Shown here: positions 1 to 7,422 of the stretch, piece after piece | Numbering within the stretch: position 1 is the stretch's first letter | Layout of the letters: each line of letters opens with the position of its first letter | Assembly (NCBI GenBank): GCA_023134875.1 | Contig: JAGLUH010000377.1 | Location: 1 to 9,829, forward strand | From: Candidatus Zixiibacteriota bacterium | GTDB lineage: Bacteria > Zixibacteria > MSB-5A5 > CAIYYT01 | Direction: 5' to 3' | Length of the DNA: 9,829 nucleotides | Program-made: the position numbers and the translations under genes | Notes under the pieces: generated by a model | Told to the model about the DNA's origin: nothing | The model's input: only the letters and a program-made list of their open reading frames with translations | The model's database searches: none

Positions 1-1328
1 TCGCGATACTGATGCAATGCCGTCCGCGTATAGTTGGCGCACTGACTGAAAAGTCGATCTTTATAACAGATATCCGCCAGCCGCAGTTGCGCGGTGACAG
101 CGGCAAAGCTTGTCGGAAAATCATCCACGATCCTCTGACAAGCGGCGACCATATCGTTTTCACGACCCACCATCTGGAGGAGATAGGCGATATCAAGATA
201 GCTATTCGGCAATGTTGTCGAATCTGTCGCTGCTGCGATCTCTGCCTCCAGGATGGCCAGACTTTCGTCAATGTCAATGGTAACTGCGGCTACTTGGGCC
301 GGATATTGCTTATCTGTACCGGACAGCAAATGCACGGCGGTGTCGGCCGTCAGATCGATACCGATCAGTCCGCCACCTTCAGGATCGCAACCAAACCAGT
401 AGTCGCCGCCGGGAGCAATAAAGCCGGCGGTCGGCGATCTGCCAAGTGACCAGCCGGTGCGGCGCGCCAGCGAGATCAGATCGGCGCTGATATCCAGATC
501 GAAGAGCACCACATTCTCACCGGTTTCTGGAAGGGGATCAGCAAAGCAGATAATCATCGCCGCACTCCCCGGCGTTATGGTTAGCGAGATCGGACTACCC
601 CCCAGGTCGTTGAATATCCAACAAAGCTGATCGGTCCTGGCATCTATTACACTTACCTGCGTGCCACCCCGTGTCCCAGAGTCAAGACCGCGACAGGCGA
701 CAAAGAGATAGTTACCGTCAGCAGTTAAAGCCAGATCAACCGGCTCGAAGCCAACCGGAATAATCGCGATTTCCTCGAACTCAGGGATTGCGATTTTACC
801 CACGCTGCCACCGGAGCGGGAAGGATAATAGAGATACTTCGCGTCAGATGTAACCACTACTGATACAGGATCACGAGCGGCTTCAATCGTGTCTGTCACG
901 TCGTAGGTTTCACAGTCGACTACGATGATGTTACTCTCTGTTGTATGATAGTCTCCAGTATGGCCGGTCATGAAGCAGTATTTACCATCTGCGGAGAAAG
1001 CGGCGTCAGATGCTATCAGGCCAACATCTATTCGCCGTTTAAGCCGATCAGTGACGGTGTTGATAATATCAACATGGGTATCACACGGAGAGAACACCCA
1101 CACCTCACTTTGATCGGCATTGGCAAAGACGGTTGCCGCCGCGGGCGAAACATCGACAGCAGTTATCCGGTTCATAAATTCAAACCCGTAGACCAAAAGT
1201 CGGCTCCCGTCACGGCAGTTGCTACCTCCTTGGGGCAAATACAACTTAGTGACGGCCTCAGGATATACGGACGCTGCTGCTGCAATTACGAAAATCGTTA
1301 TCCCTGCCAGAGTCGCTTTCAACGTCAT
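1..1328 (-). CDS. Exported YncE-like beta-propeller protein with C-terminal helical repeats (partial, 3' end outside window)
   Basis: The reading frame is open from ATG 1328 to the window edge (442 codons, no stop), so the C-terminus is missing. Residues 1-25 form a signal peptide (short basic start, hydrophobic ITIFVIAAAA, Ala-rich end), so the protein is probably periplasmic or surface-exposed. Residues about 40-350 contain recurring blade-like units of the kind PVxLxLTxDGxYLFV: DAAFSADGKYCFM near 108-120, PVSVVVTSDAKYLYY near 154-168, PVDLALTADGNYLFVACRG near 196-214 and PISLTITPG near 246-254. This is the pattern of YncE/40-residue-repeat propellers. After about residue 370 the sequence changes to TPR-like amphipathic helices (SYLDIAYLLQMVGREND, then FAAVTAQLRLADICYKD). 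A good Shine-Dalgarno run (AGGTGAGG) precedes the ATG, and the gene begins 16 nt after the amidohydrolase stop, so it is probably the last known gene of the sel transcription unit. Ligand and function are unknown. The fold call is fairly secure, the TPR call less so. Confidence 0.75.
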   Translation of the reverse strand, partial: MTLKATLAGITIFVIAAAASVYPEAVTKLYLPQGGSNCRDGSRLLVYGFEFMNRITAVDVSPAAATVFANADQSEVWVFSPCDTHVDIINTVTDRLKRRIDVGLIASDAAFSADGKYCFMTGHTGDYHTTESNIIVVDCETYDVTDTIEAARDPVSVVVTSDAKYLYYPSRSGGSVGKIAIPEFEEIAIIPVGFEPVDLALTADGNYLFVACRGLDSGTRGGTQVSVIDARTDQLCWIFNDLGGSPISLTITPGSAAMIICFADPLPETGENVVLFDLDISADLISLARRTGWSLGRSPTAGFIAPGGDYWFGCDPEGGGLIGIDLTADTAVHLLSGTDKQYPAQVAAVTIDIDESLAILEAEIAAATDSTTLPNSYLDIAYLLQMVGRENDMVAACQRIVDDFPTSFAAVTAQLRLADICYKDRLFSQCANYTRTALHQYR

Positions 1329-1344
1329 CTCTTCCTCACCTTTC

Positions 1345-2946
1345 CTATTCCAGAAAGCCCTGCCGGCTATACATCTTCCTGCCGTTAATGAAAGTCGCCA
1401 TCACTTTGGTCTTGAGTATCTCCGCAGGTTTGATATGCAGCAGGTCACGATCAAGAATCACAAAATCCGCTTTCTTACCCGGTTCCAGACTTCCTCGTAT
1501 CCTTTCCTGTCCTATTGCCTGCGCGCCTGATACGGTAAACCCATGAACAGCCGCTTCCATAGTTAAGAGCTCCTTGCGATTGAAGCAGCTTCCACCTGGG
1601 GAGCGCCTGCCGACAACGGCAGCATAAATGCCAGCAATCGGATCGAGCGGTTCAATCGGCGCATCGGAACCGAAGGGTACGGTAACACCGAGGTTGATCA
1701 GGGTGCGCCAGCGGAAAGAATCATAGCGGCGATGGCCCAGGTAGCGTTTCATCAGATCAAGGTCAGCGGTGGCATGAGTAGGCTGCATGGAAGCAATTAT
1801 ATTAAGCTCAGCGAATCTCTTGATATCCGCCGGCGACACTATCTGGCAATGCTCGATGCGATGCCGATATTTTTTCGTCACCTGTCGACCGGCGGCTTGG
1901 ATAGCATCCAGCGCATTTCGGTTAGCTCGGTCACCAATGGCATGAATTGCGCAAGCAAGACCGGCGCGGGTGCATACTCTAACCAAGCGTTTCAAATCGA
2001 CGGCACTGGTCACCTCGATCCCACGATTAGTGCGGGAACCCCGGTATGGCTTTAGCAACGCGGCGGTCTGCGAACCTAAGGCGCCGTCGGCAAACAACTT
2101 GATCCCGCCTATTTTCAGATATTCTGAGCCGAACCCTGATCGCAGCCGCAGGCGCACCGCGTCATCGATATAGTTGGACGGCAGATACTGTACCACTTTC
2201 ACCGGCAGCTTGCCTTCAATATCAAGAGACTGTAAGAGATCGAAACCATCAGTATAGTCGAAATTGGTAACACCGACACAGCCTTTCTGCAACATCAGGG
2301 CAATGCCATCCCGCAAAGCCTGGCGTGACCGGCGGCGACCCGGCCCCGGATCGAGAGCCAGCACCTGCCAGGCGGCTTTCTCCTTGAGGATGCCGGTCGG
2401 TTCACCGTTTTCGTCCTTGTCGATAATGCCGCTCTCCGGGTCGGGCGTGTTGCGATTGATGTCCGCTAGCGCCAGCGTTTGCGAATTAACCCAGAGGAGA
2501 TGTCCATCCTTGGATAACAGCGCCACTGGCCGGTCGGGGACGATTTTGTCCAGGTCAGATTTATGGGGCCAGCGAATATCGCGCCATTGCTCCTTCTGCC
2601 AGCCTTTGCCGGTCAACCAGCTCTTGTCACCGGCACGCCGTTTATCGGCATGACTCTTGACAACCCGCAGTGCCTGAGCGTAGGAGGATACGCCATCCAG
2701 ATCGATGTCTTTGAGCGACAATGCCCAGGTGCAAAGGTGTGTGTGCGAATCAATGAAGCCGGGCAGGATCGTGCCACCCTCAAGGTCGATCATCTCATAG
2801 CTGTCCGACGGTACCGCCGACAACTGAGCCGCCGAACCGATCCAGGCGACCCGGTCGCCGTCGACAATCATGGCGTCACCGACAGGCCGGCGCGCCGACA
2901 TCGTGTAGATATGGCCGCCGTAAAAGAGTTTTGCCAATTCCCTCAT
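1345..2946 (-). CDS. YtcJ-type metal-dependent amidohydrolase (Amidohydrolase_3 family)
   Basis: This is a 533-residue protein, the usual length for YtcJ/AepA-like amidohydrolases. It starts with the small beta domain typical of the family (GDAMIVDGDRVAWIG, residues 23-37). The TIM-barrel metal site follows: DSHTH with His68 and His70, Lys283 in KLFADGALGS (the usual place for a barrel ligand in this family), His335 in AIHAIGDRAN, His366 in HRIEHCQ and Asp428 in GSDAP. Members hydrolyse C-N bonds in amides or cyclic amides, but the substrate cannot be read from the sequence. No signal peptide is seen, so it is probably cytoplasmic. The ATG at 2946 overlaps the selB stop in an ATGA arrangement and has no clear Shine-Dalgarno, which suggests translation coupled to selB. 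No known role in selenium metabolism. The family assignment is secure; any specific reaction would be a guess. Confidence 0.9.
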   Translation of the reverse strand: MRELAKLFYGGHIYTMSARRPVGDAMIVDGDRVAWIGSAAQLSAVPSDSYEMIDLEGGTILPGFIDSHTHLCTWALSLKDIDLDGVSSYAQALRVVKSHADKRRAGDKSWLTGKGWQKEQWRDIRWPHKSDLDKIVPDRPVALLSKDGHLLWVNSQTLALADINRNTPDPESGIIDKDENGEPTGILKEKAAWQVLALDPGPGRRRSRQALRDGIALMLQKGCVGVTNFDYTDGFDLLQSLDIEGKLPVKVVQYLPSNYIDDAVRLRLRSGFGSEYLKIGGIKLFADGALGSQTAALLKPYRGSRTNRGIEVTSAVDLKRLVRVCTRAGLACAIHAIGDRANRNALDAIQAAGRQVTKKYRHRIEHCQIVSPADIKRFAELNIIASMQPTHATADLDLMKRYLGHRRYDSFRWRTLINLGVTVPFGSDAPIEPLDPIAGIYAAVVGRRSPGGSCFNRKELLTMEAAVHGFTVSGAQAIGQERIRGSLEPGKKADFVILDRDLLHIKPAEILKTKVMATFINGRKMYSRQGFLE

Positions 2947-4808
2947 CTAATCAGTACTCGGTAGTCGCCGTCACGTCTGGTGATCTGCTGCCGATCCATC
3001 TCCTCCAGAATCGGCATAATATACTTGCGTGAGGTGCCGGTGGTATCACGCGTATCGGCTACCGTGACTTTGCCTTTCGCTTTGATTAACTCCACCACCT
3101 GCGACACCAGCCTGTCATAGGTTTCCCGCAGGAATACGAGGTCGCCGATTTCGATAACCTGATTCCGTTGCTTGAGGAAGGCGTAGACCTCGTTTGCCCG
3201 TTTATGGGTGGTGAAGATGTCCTTGCGGGCGATGGCCGGACGTGATTTATCGTTTAAGCGAGCAATGATTTCCTCTTTTATCTGCGCCAGTTCGCCCTTC
3301 AGATCAGCGGAATATGATTTCAGTTTAACGCCGGCGTCGAAACGGGAGAGCTTATCCTGCAAGATCAGGTTGTCGATAACCAGCTCAAACAGTGTCTCCG
3401 GACAGTCAAGCTCCGCTTGCAGTTGCGCCAGCGGCATCGCTTCCAGATGGGGGTATTGATCGTGGAATTTCCTGATGAGTGACAAGGTATCCTCACTCAA
3501 AGCATCCCACACATTTCCTGCAATTAGATACTTCCCGCGTTTCAGAATTCGCTTGCCTTCGATCATGTCGGCAACCGCTGCGGCAATCACCTCAGCGGAA
3601 AAGAGCGACTGTTGCAGCAGGTTTTCCTCCGCAAGAAGTTTGTTTACTTCAAGCTGGTACTCAATTAGATCGGCAGTCTCCATAGTCGCGGCCGCCCGGA
3701 GTAGTTGCCATCCTGCCATAGCGCTTCGTTTGAACCTTGCCCCTGCCGGATCAATCACTACGCCACCGGCCATCAATAAGGAGGGCGTTGGCAATCGGAG
3801 AATGAACCTGTCACCCACTTTAGTAATCACCGGCTTTGCCAGATGGAGAACAGCAATAATTGCCCCATCCTCTGTCGTCAGCTTATTGGCGGGGATGATC
3901 AACTTGCCGGCAATCTCGCCGGTGCCATGCAGGAAGAGAACCCGGCGATTGTGCCTGACATGATGCGCCTGCTTCTCTTCAAAGTAGAGTTTCACGCCGA
4001 GTCGATCGACAGTCTCCAGATGTGCGGGATGGTAAAGCACATCACCACGACTGATCTCATCGCGACTGACAGATTGCAGTCCCACCGCCAGGCGGATACC
4101 AGCATCCGCCTTTTGCAGGTGTGAATAGAAACTTTCCAGGTTCTTGACCCTGACTTTCTCGCCGGAGGGATGGTGCACCAGTTCCTGACCGACCGCCACA
4201 CTCCCCTCGCGCAGGGTACCGGTCACCACGGTGCCAGTACCGGCGATAGTGAAGGCGCGGTCGACAAAAAGGCGGGCGGAATCGAGCAGCTCACGCCGTT
4301 CCGATTGCCGCAACAGGGATTCAATTGCACCTTTGATCTTGTCAAGATTGCGATTGTCGACGGCGGCGAACTCGATTATCTCGGCATCAGCCAGGAAGCT
4401 GTCCGCGGTTTTCAACCTGATATCGCTCTTAACCAATTCCACCCAGTCAGGCTCCACGAGGTCGACCTTGGTCAGGACAATCAGCCCGCGACTCTGCCCC
4501 AGGTACTTCAGGATCGCCAGATGCTCCTGCGACTGCGGCATCCAGCCGTCATCGGCGGCGACGACGAACACAACCAGGTCAAGTGTGCCCACGCCGGCGA
4601 TCATCGTCTTGATGAATCTCTCATGTCCCGGCACATCGATGATCCCCACTTCATCGCCGGTGGATAGCTTGAACGAGGCGAACCCCAGTTCAATTGTCAT
4701 CTCACGGCGTTTCTCTTCGGGGAGACGATCAGGATCAGTGCCGGTCAGTGCCTTAACCAGCGCCGACTTGCCATGGTCGATATGTCCGGCGGTGGCTATC
4801 GTGTACAT
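2943..4808 (-). CDS. selB: Selenocysteine-specific elongation factor SelB
   Basis: This 621-residue GTPase (E. coli SelB has 614) delivers Sec-tRNA-Sec to ribosomes paused at UGA codons next to a SECIS hairpin. The G-domain motifs are all present: GHIDHGKS at 8-15 (P-loop), Thr38 within REMTIELGFA (switch I), DVPGHE at 58-63 and TKVD at 113-116. EF-Tu-like beta-barrel domains follow (for example the TGTVVTGTLREG segment and RVKNLESFYSHLQKADAG). The C-terminal part, from roughly residue 430, fits the winged-helix repeats that bind SECIS RNA, ending with SRKYIMPILEEMDRQQITRRDGDYRVL. The TIELGFA switch and the SRKY end separate SelB from EF-Tu and IF2. The ATG shares its A with the TAA of selA (TAATG) and lacks a clear Shine-Dalgarno, so re-initiation after selA is likely. 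No key residue is missing and there is no frameshift. Confidence 0.97.
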   Translation of the reverse strand: MYTIATAGHIDHGKSALVKALTGTDPDRLPEEKRREMTIELGFASFKLSTGDEVGIIDVPGHERFIKTMIAGVGTLDLVVFVVAADDGWMPQSQEHLAILKYLGQSRGLIVLTKVDLVEPDWVELVKSDIRLKTADSFLADAEIIEFAAVDNRNLDKIKGAIESLLRQSERRELLDSARLFVDRAFTIAGTGTVVTGTLREGSVAVGQELVHHPSGEKVRVKNLESFYSHLQKADAGIRLAVGLQSVSRDEISRGDVLYHPAHLETVDRLGVKLYFEEKQAHHVRHNRRVLFLHGTGEIAGKLIIPANKLTTEDGAIIAVLHLAKPVITKVGDRFILRLPTPSLLMAGGVVIDPAGARFKRSAMAGWQLLRAAATMETADLIEYQLEVNKLLAEENLLQQSLFSAEVIAAAVADMIEGKRILKRGKYLIAGNVWDALSEDTLSLIRKFHDQYPHLEAMPLAQLQAELDCPETLFELVIDNLILQDKLSRFDAGVKLKSYSADLKGELAQIKEEIIARLNDKSRPAIARKDIFTTHKRANEVYAFLKQRNQVIEIGDLVFLRETYDRLVSQVVELIKAKGKVTVADTRDTTGTSRKYIMPILEEMDRQQITRRDGDYRVLIR

Positions 4809-6178
4809 TAGTTTGTCTTGCGCAGGATCCCGACTACAGTATCATCTTGAGTTTCAGGAATGGTGCGCAGATCAAGGTATAATTTATCATCTTCGACATA
4901 ACCGATAAGAGGCGGGTCAGCATCCAAGAGACGGCGCGTAAAAGCGCTTACTCTTTCCGGCGGGATTATCTCCAGCGCCACCGAGGGCATACTACCTCCC
5001 GGCAGAGACCCCCCACCCGGCGTCGCCGCCGACTTGACGACCTTGATTTGCAGGTGAGTATCAGCGAGCGCTTTCTTGATTGCCATACCTCGCTTTCGCA
5101 GTCTGGTAATCGGCAGTGAAATCATCCCCCAGAGGGGCAGAAGCTCCCTGTCCGTCTTTTTCAAGTAGGCAAGGAGAGTCTCTTCCGCCATGGCGATAGT
5201 CAGCTTATCGGGTCGCAGGACGCGATAAATCGGGTTCCTATTCATCTTGTCGATCAACTCGCGTTTACCCAGGATGATACCCGCCTGTACCGAGCCCAGC
5301 AGTTTGTCGCCGGAAAAGCAGACGATATCGACACCGGAACGCAACGCCGCCGTGATATTAGGCTCTGCTTCCATTCCAAACTTCTCAGTTTGATGGTAGG
5401 TTCCGGAGCCGAGATCAAAGACGGAAATCACCCCATGTTTAGCGGCGATCCCGGCGACATCAGCAGTGGCCACATCCTCAACAAAACCCTCCAGGCTGAA
5501 ATTGGAGCGATGCACCTTGAGCAGCAGTGCTGTGCTCTTGCCCACCGCCTGTTGGTAGTCATGCATGTCGGTCTTGTTGGTGGTGCCGATCTCCACTAGT
5601 TTCGCTCCCGCCTTGTGAATGATATCAGGAATGCGGAAATCGCCGCCGATTTGCACCAACTCCGACCGGGAGATCACCACTTGCTTGCGATTGGCAAAGG
5701 TGTTGAGAATCAAGAATACCGCCGCCGCATTGTTGTTGACCACCAATGCCGCTTCCGCATCGGTGAGCAGTGTCAGCAAATAGGAAAGGAACGTGCCCCT
5801 CTTGCCCCGCTTGCCTCTGGCAAGATCGAATTCCAGCGTGGTGTAGCCTGTTACCCTTTCCGCTACACGATTAAACAGCTTTTTACCCAGCGGTGCGCGC
5901 CCCAGATTAGTATGTATCAAGATGCCGGTGCCGTTGATGACCGGCATGATACGCTGCTTGCTGATGCGGTGTAACTGCACGGTGATTTCTGTCTCGATCT
6001 GTTTCGTTGTCGGCAGTCTTTCCCCCTGACGCACTCGAGTGCGAATCTCAGCCAACACCTGACGGATTACCGCCGTCACCAGGGGGCGGGAAAGCTCATC
6101 GATCCGGCGGGCGAACTTGCCGGAAGTCAGCAGCTCTTCTACGGAAGGAAGTAATCGCAGTGAATCGTAAGCGGTCAT
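4808..6178 (-). CDS. selA: L-seryl-tRNA(Sec) selenium transferase SelA
   Basis: This is a 456-residue PLP enzyme of the cytoplasm that turns Ser-tRNA-Sec into Sec-tRNA-Sec using selenophosphate. It begins with the SelA-type N-terminus (LRLLPSVEELL, residues 7-17), which binds tRNA-Sec in the family. Family blocks follow: NGTGILIHTNLGRAPL (82-97), VNNNAAAVFLIL (147-158), SRSELVQIGGDFRIPDI (170-186), EIGTTNKT (196-203) and FDLGSGTY (254-261). Lys292 in FSGDKLLG is the expected PLP-binding lysine. The following turn reads GSVQAG, where E. coli SelA has GGPQAG. The start lies only 9 nt after the tRNA-Sec CCA end and has no Shine-Dalgarno sequence. This start is kept because the N-terminus aligns with the family and no better one exists. 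It is probably co-transcribed with selC and coupled to selB through TAATG. Confidence 0.97.
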   Translation of the reverse strand: MTAYDSLRLLPSVEELLTSGKFARRIDELSRPLVTAVIRQVLAEIRTRVRQGERLPTTKQIETEITVQLHRISKQRIMPVINGTGILIHTNLGRAPLGKKLFNRVAERVTGYTTLEFDLARGKRGKRGTFLSYLLTLLTDAEAALVVNNNAAAVFLILNTFANRKQVVISRSELVQIGGDFRIPDIIHKAGAKLVEIGTTNKTDMHDYQQAVGKSTALLLKVHRSNFSLEGFVEDVATADVAGIAAKHGVISVFDLGSGTYHQTEKFGMEAEPNITAALRSGVDIVCFSGDKLLGSVQAGIILGKRELIDKMNRNPIYRVLRPDKLTIAMAEETLLAYLKKTDRELLPLWGMISLPITRLRKRGMAIKKALADTHLQIKVVKSAATPGGGSLPGGSMPSVALEIIPPERVSAFTRRLLDADPPLIGYVEDDKLYLDLRTIPETQDDTVVGILRKTN

Positions 6179-6183
6179 AGCAT
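6175..6183 (-). other. Two-codon reading frame AUG-CUA-UGA overlapping the selA start
   Basis: Between the tRNA 3' end and selA the sequence reads ATG CTA TGA, and the TGA overlaps the selA ATG as ATGA. It could be a minimal leader that lets ribosomes re-initiate on selA, and its stop is the same triplet that tRNA-Sec reads. No Shine-Dalgarno precedes it, because the tRNA gene occupies that space. The sequence is certain; translation is unproven. Confidence 0.25.
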
Positions 6184-6289
6184 TATTTGGCGGAAGGGGT
6201 AGGAGTCGAACCCACCGCGGGTGTCAACCACCCGCCAACGGATTTGAAGTCCGCGGGAGCCACCGGGCCCCATCCTCTTCCGCATTATT
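6180..6289 (-). repeat. Perfect 8-bp direct repeat directly abutting both ends of selC
   Basis: On the minus strand AATAATGC occupies 6289-6282, directly before the first base of the tRNA, and again 6187-6180, directly after the CCA end. The two copies therefore bracket the 94-bp tRNA gene with no base to spare. The downstream copy also forms part of the selA leader. The copies are seen directly. Their origin (target duplication, attachment core, or relic of a tandem tRNA repeat) is not known. Confidence 0.7.
6188..6281 (-). tRNA. selC: tRNA-Sec (anticodon TCA, reads UGA)
   Basis: This is a 94-nt tRNA including an encoded CCA; E. coli selC has 95. It begins GGAAGAGG and ends CCTTCCGCCA with discriminator G. 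A 6-bp D stem (GGGGCC with GGCTCC) encloses a 4-nt loop CGGT, the mark of tRNA-Sec. The anticodon arm is GCGGA-CTTCAAA-TCCGT with TCA in the loop. A long variable arm has a perfect 7-bp stem (GCGGGTG with CACCCGC). The T loop is TTCGACT, as in E. coli selC. The 3' strand of T stem plus acceptor stem has 12 nt rather than 13, so A6 is either bulged or opposite C. selA and selB follow on the same strand. The identity is secure; the acceptor detail is unusual. Confidence 0.97.
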
Positions 6290-6317
6290 AATGTGTTCTA
6301 TAACAATCAGTTATCAC

Positions 6318-7343
6318 TTATCCTGCTCCTTGCCCGATCACCATGGTGTCCATATAGTGTCCATCAAAATACTTCAGCGACGCGACAGCCTTCCGTTTAT
6401 GATCTGGACTCAGGTGAGCATACCGCAATGTCATGTTGATAGACTTGTGACCGAGCAACTCCTTTACCGTGAGTAGGTCAACACCCGACATCACCAAATG
6501 GCTGGCAAAAGTGTGTCGCAGGTCATGAAAAGTGAAATCAGTAATGCCTGCACGCTTCAGAGCTGATGTAAATCCTCTTCTAATACATTCAATGCGGCTG
6601 TACTCGCCGAAGTCAAAAACGTGCGTTGATCTTTTTGGCAGAACTTTCAGGTTCCTAAAAACTGGTTCCGGCAAGGGGATTTCTCGTTTCTCGCCATTCT
6701 TGCTGTTTTTGACAAAAATGAGTTGCTGATGAAAGTCAATATCATTCCAGGTGAGTTTCAAAATCTCACCCTTCCTGAGTCCAGTATACAGTGCGAATGC
6801 TACCACTGGCTTTAGGCTGTCGTCGAGCTCATTGAAGAGTCGTACTATTTCCTCTTTGGTGAGATAACGAATACGAGCATTGTTCTCTTTAAGCATTCGT
6901 ACCGCCTTAACCGGATTTGTCCGGGTCATATCCCACTGGATTGCTTTAGTGAACATATGTTTCAAACAAGCCAACTCACGATTCAGAGTAGCTGGTGAGA
7001 CTTTCTTAAGGCGTTTGCTTTTGTAACCCTCGATTGCCAGCGGTGTGATCTCACCGAGCCGTTTTCCACCAAAACTAGTTGCTAGTGTCTTGATGCTGAG
7101 CTGATCTCTCGTCCAGGACAGTTTGTTGGTTTTGGCGTAATCCATATATATTTTAGCCAACTCGTCGAAAGTCGTTTTCGGCTTCTTGACGACATCCAGG
7201 TATTTGTTTTCAGCAATCTGCGTTTTCCTCTTCATCAGGATTTTCTCGGCCATTTTGCGGTTCGGTCCGACAGCTTCTCGTTTGCGTTTTCCGTCGACGT
7301 AGTAATCAACATACCACGTACGACCTTTCTTAAATAGAGCCAT
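6318..7343 (-). CDS. Tyrosine recombinase (phage/island-type integrase)
   Basis: This is a 341-residue site-specific recombinase that would cut and rejoin attachment sites. The N-terminus (ALFKKGRTWYVDYYVDGKRKREAVG) is the small arm-binding-like domain of many island integrases. A SAM-like core-binding domain follows (about 60-140: TFDELAKIYMDYAKTNKLSWTRDQLSIK and LNRELACLKHMFTKAI). The catalytic set is complete in this numbering: Arg190 in TGLRKGE, Lys215 in NSKNGEKREI, His273 and Arg276 in HDLRH, His299 in LLGHKS and Tyr308 in TLRYAH. An upstream in-frame ATG at 7394 would add 17 residues, but the start at 7343 is preceded by AAGGAAGG at good spacing and matches family N-termini. The stop lies 36 nt before the 5' end of selC, in the same direction. 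The area is visibly richer in A/T than selA and selB, as expected for acquired DNA. The enzyme looks intact. Confidence 0.93.
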   Translation of the reverse strand: MALFKKGRTWYVDYYVDGKRKREAVGPNRKMAEKILMKRKTQIAENKYLDVVKKPKTTFDELAKIYMDYAKTNKLSWTRDQLSIKTLATSFGGKRLGEITPLAIEGYKSKRLKKVSPATLNRELACLKHMFTKAIQWDMTRTNPVKAVRMLKENNARIRYLTKEEIVRLFNELDDSLKPVVAFALYTGLRKGEILKLTWNDIDFHQQLIFVKNSKNGEKREIPLPEPVFRNLKVLPKRSTHVFDFGEYSRIECIRRGFTSALKRAGITDFTFHDLRHTFASHLVMSGVDLLTVKELLGHKSINMTLRYAHLSPDHKRKAVASLKYFDGHYMDTMVIGQGAG

Positions 7344-7366
7344 ATCAACAACCTTCCTTACTTGGC

Positions 7367-7394
7367 AATGTATGAAACTCCCCGCAAGAGTCAA
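7367..7394 (-). promoter_or_regulatory. Possible sigma-70-type promoter of the integrase gene
   Basis: On the minus strand TTGACT (7394-7389) and TACATT (7372-7367) are separated by 16 bp, five and four matches to the TTGACA/TATAAT consensus. Transcription would start near 7360, just ahead of the AAGGAAGG ribosome-binding sequence of the integrase. The pattern is seen but activity is inferred; such matches also occur by chance. Confidence 0.3.
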
Positions 7395-7422
7395 GAAACA
7401 AGAGCTATATTAAAGGCAGATG

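Noticed and set aside
12..449. Plus-strand open frames at 12-449 and 945-1388
   Set aside because: They are antisense to the propeller gene, whose signal peptide and blade repeats on the minus strand show the true frame.
4231..4908. A 225-codon open frame on the plus strand opposite selB and the end of selA
   Set aside because: It lies wholly antisense to well-supported genes, has low-complexity Ser/Arg-rich composition and no recognisable domain.
6282..6317. Short inverted repeat ATAAC/GTTAT and A/T-rich stretch before selC as promoter or terminator
   Set aside because: A 5-bp stem is within chance, and no convincing -35/-10 pair could be placed.
7344..7394. Longer integrase start at ATG 7394
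   Set aside because: The added 17 residues match nothing in the family and would place the start inside the putative -35 element; ATG 7343 has a good Shine-Dalgarno.
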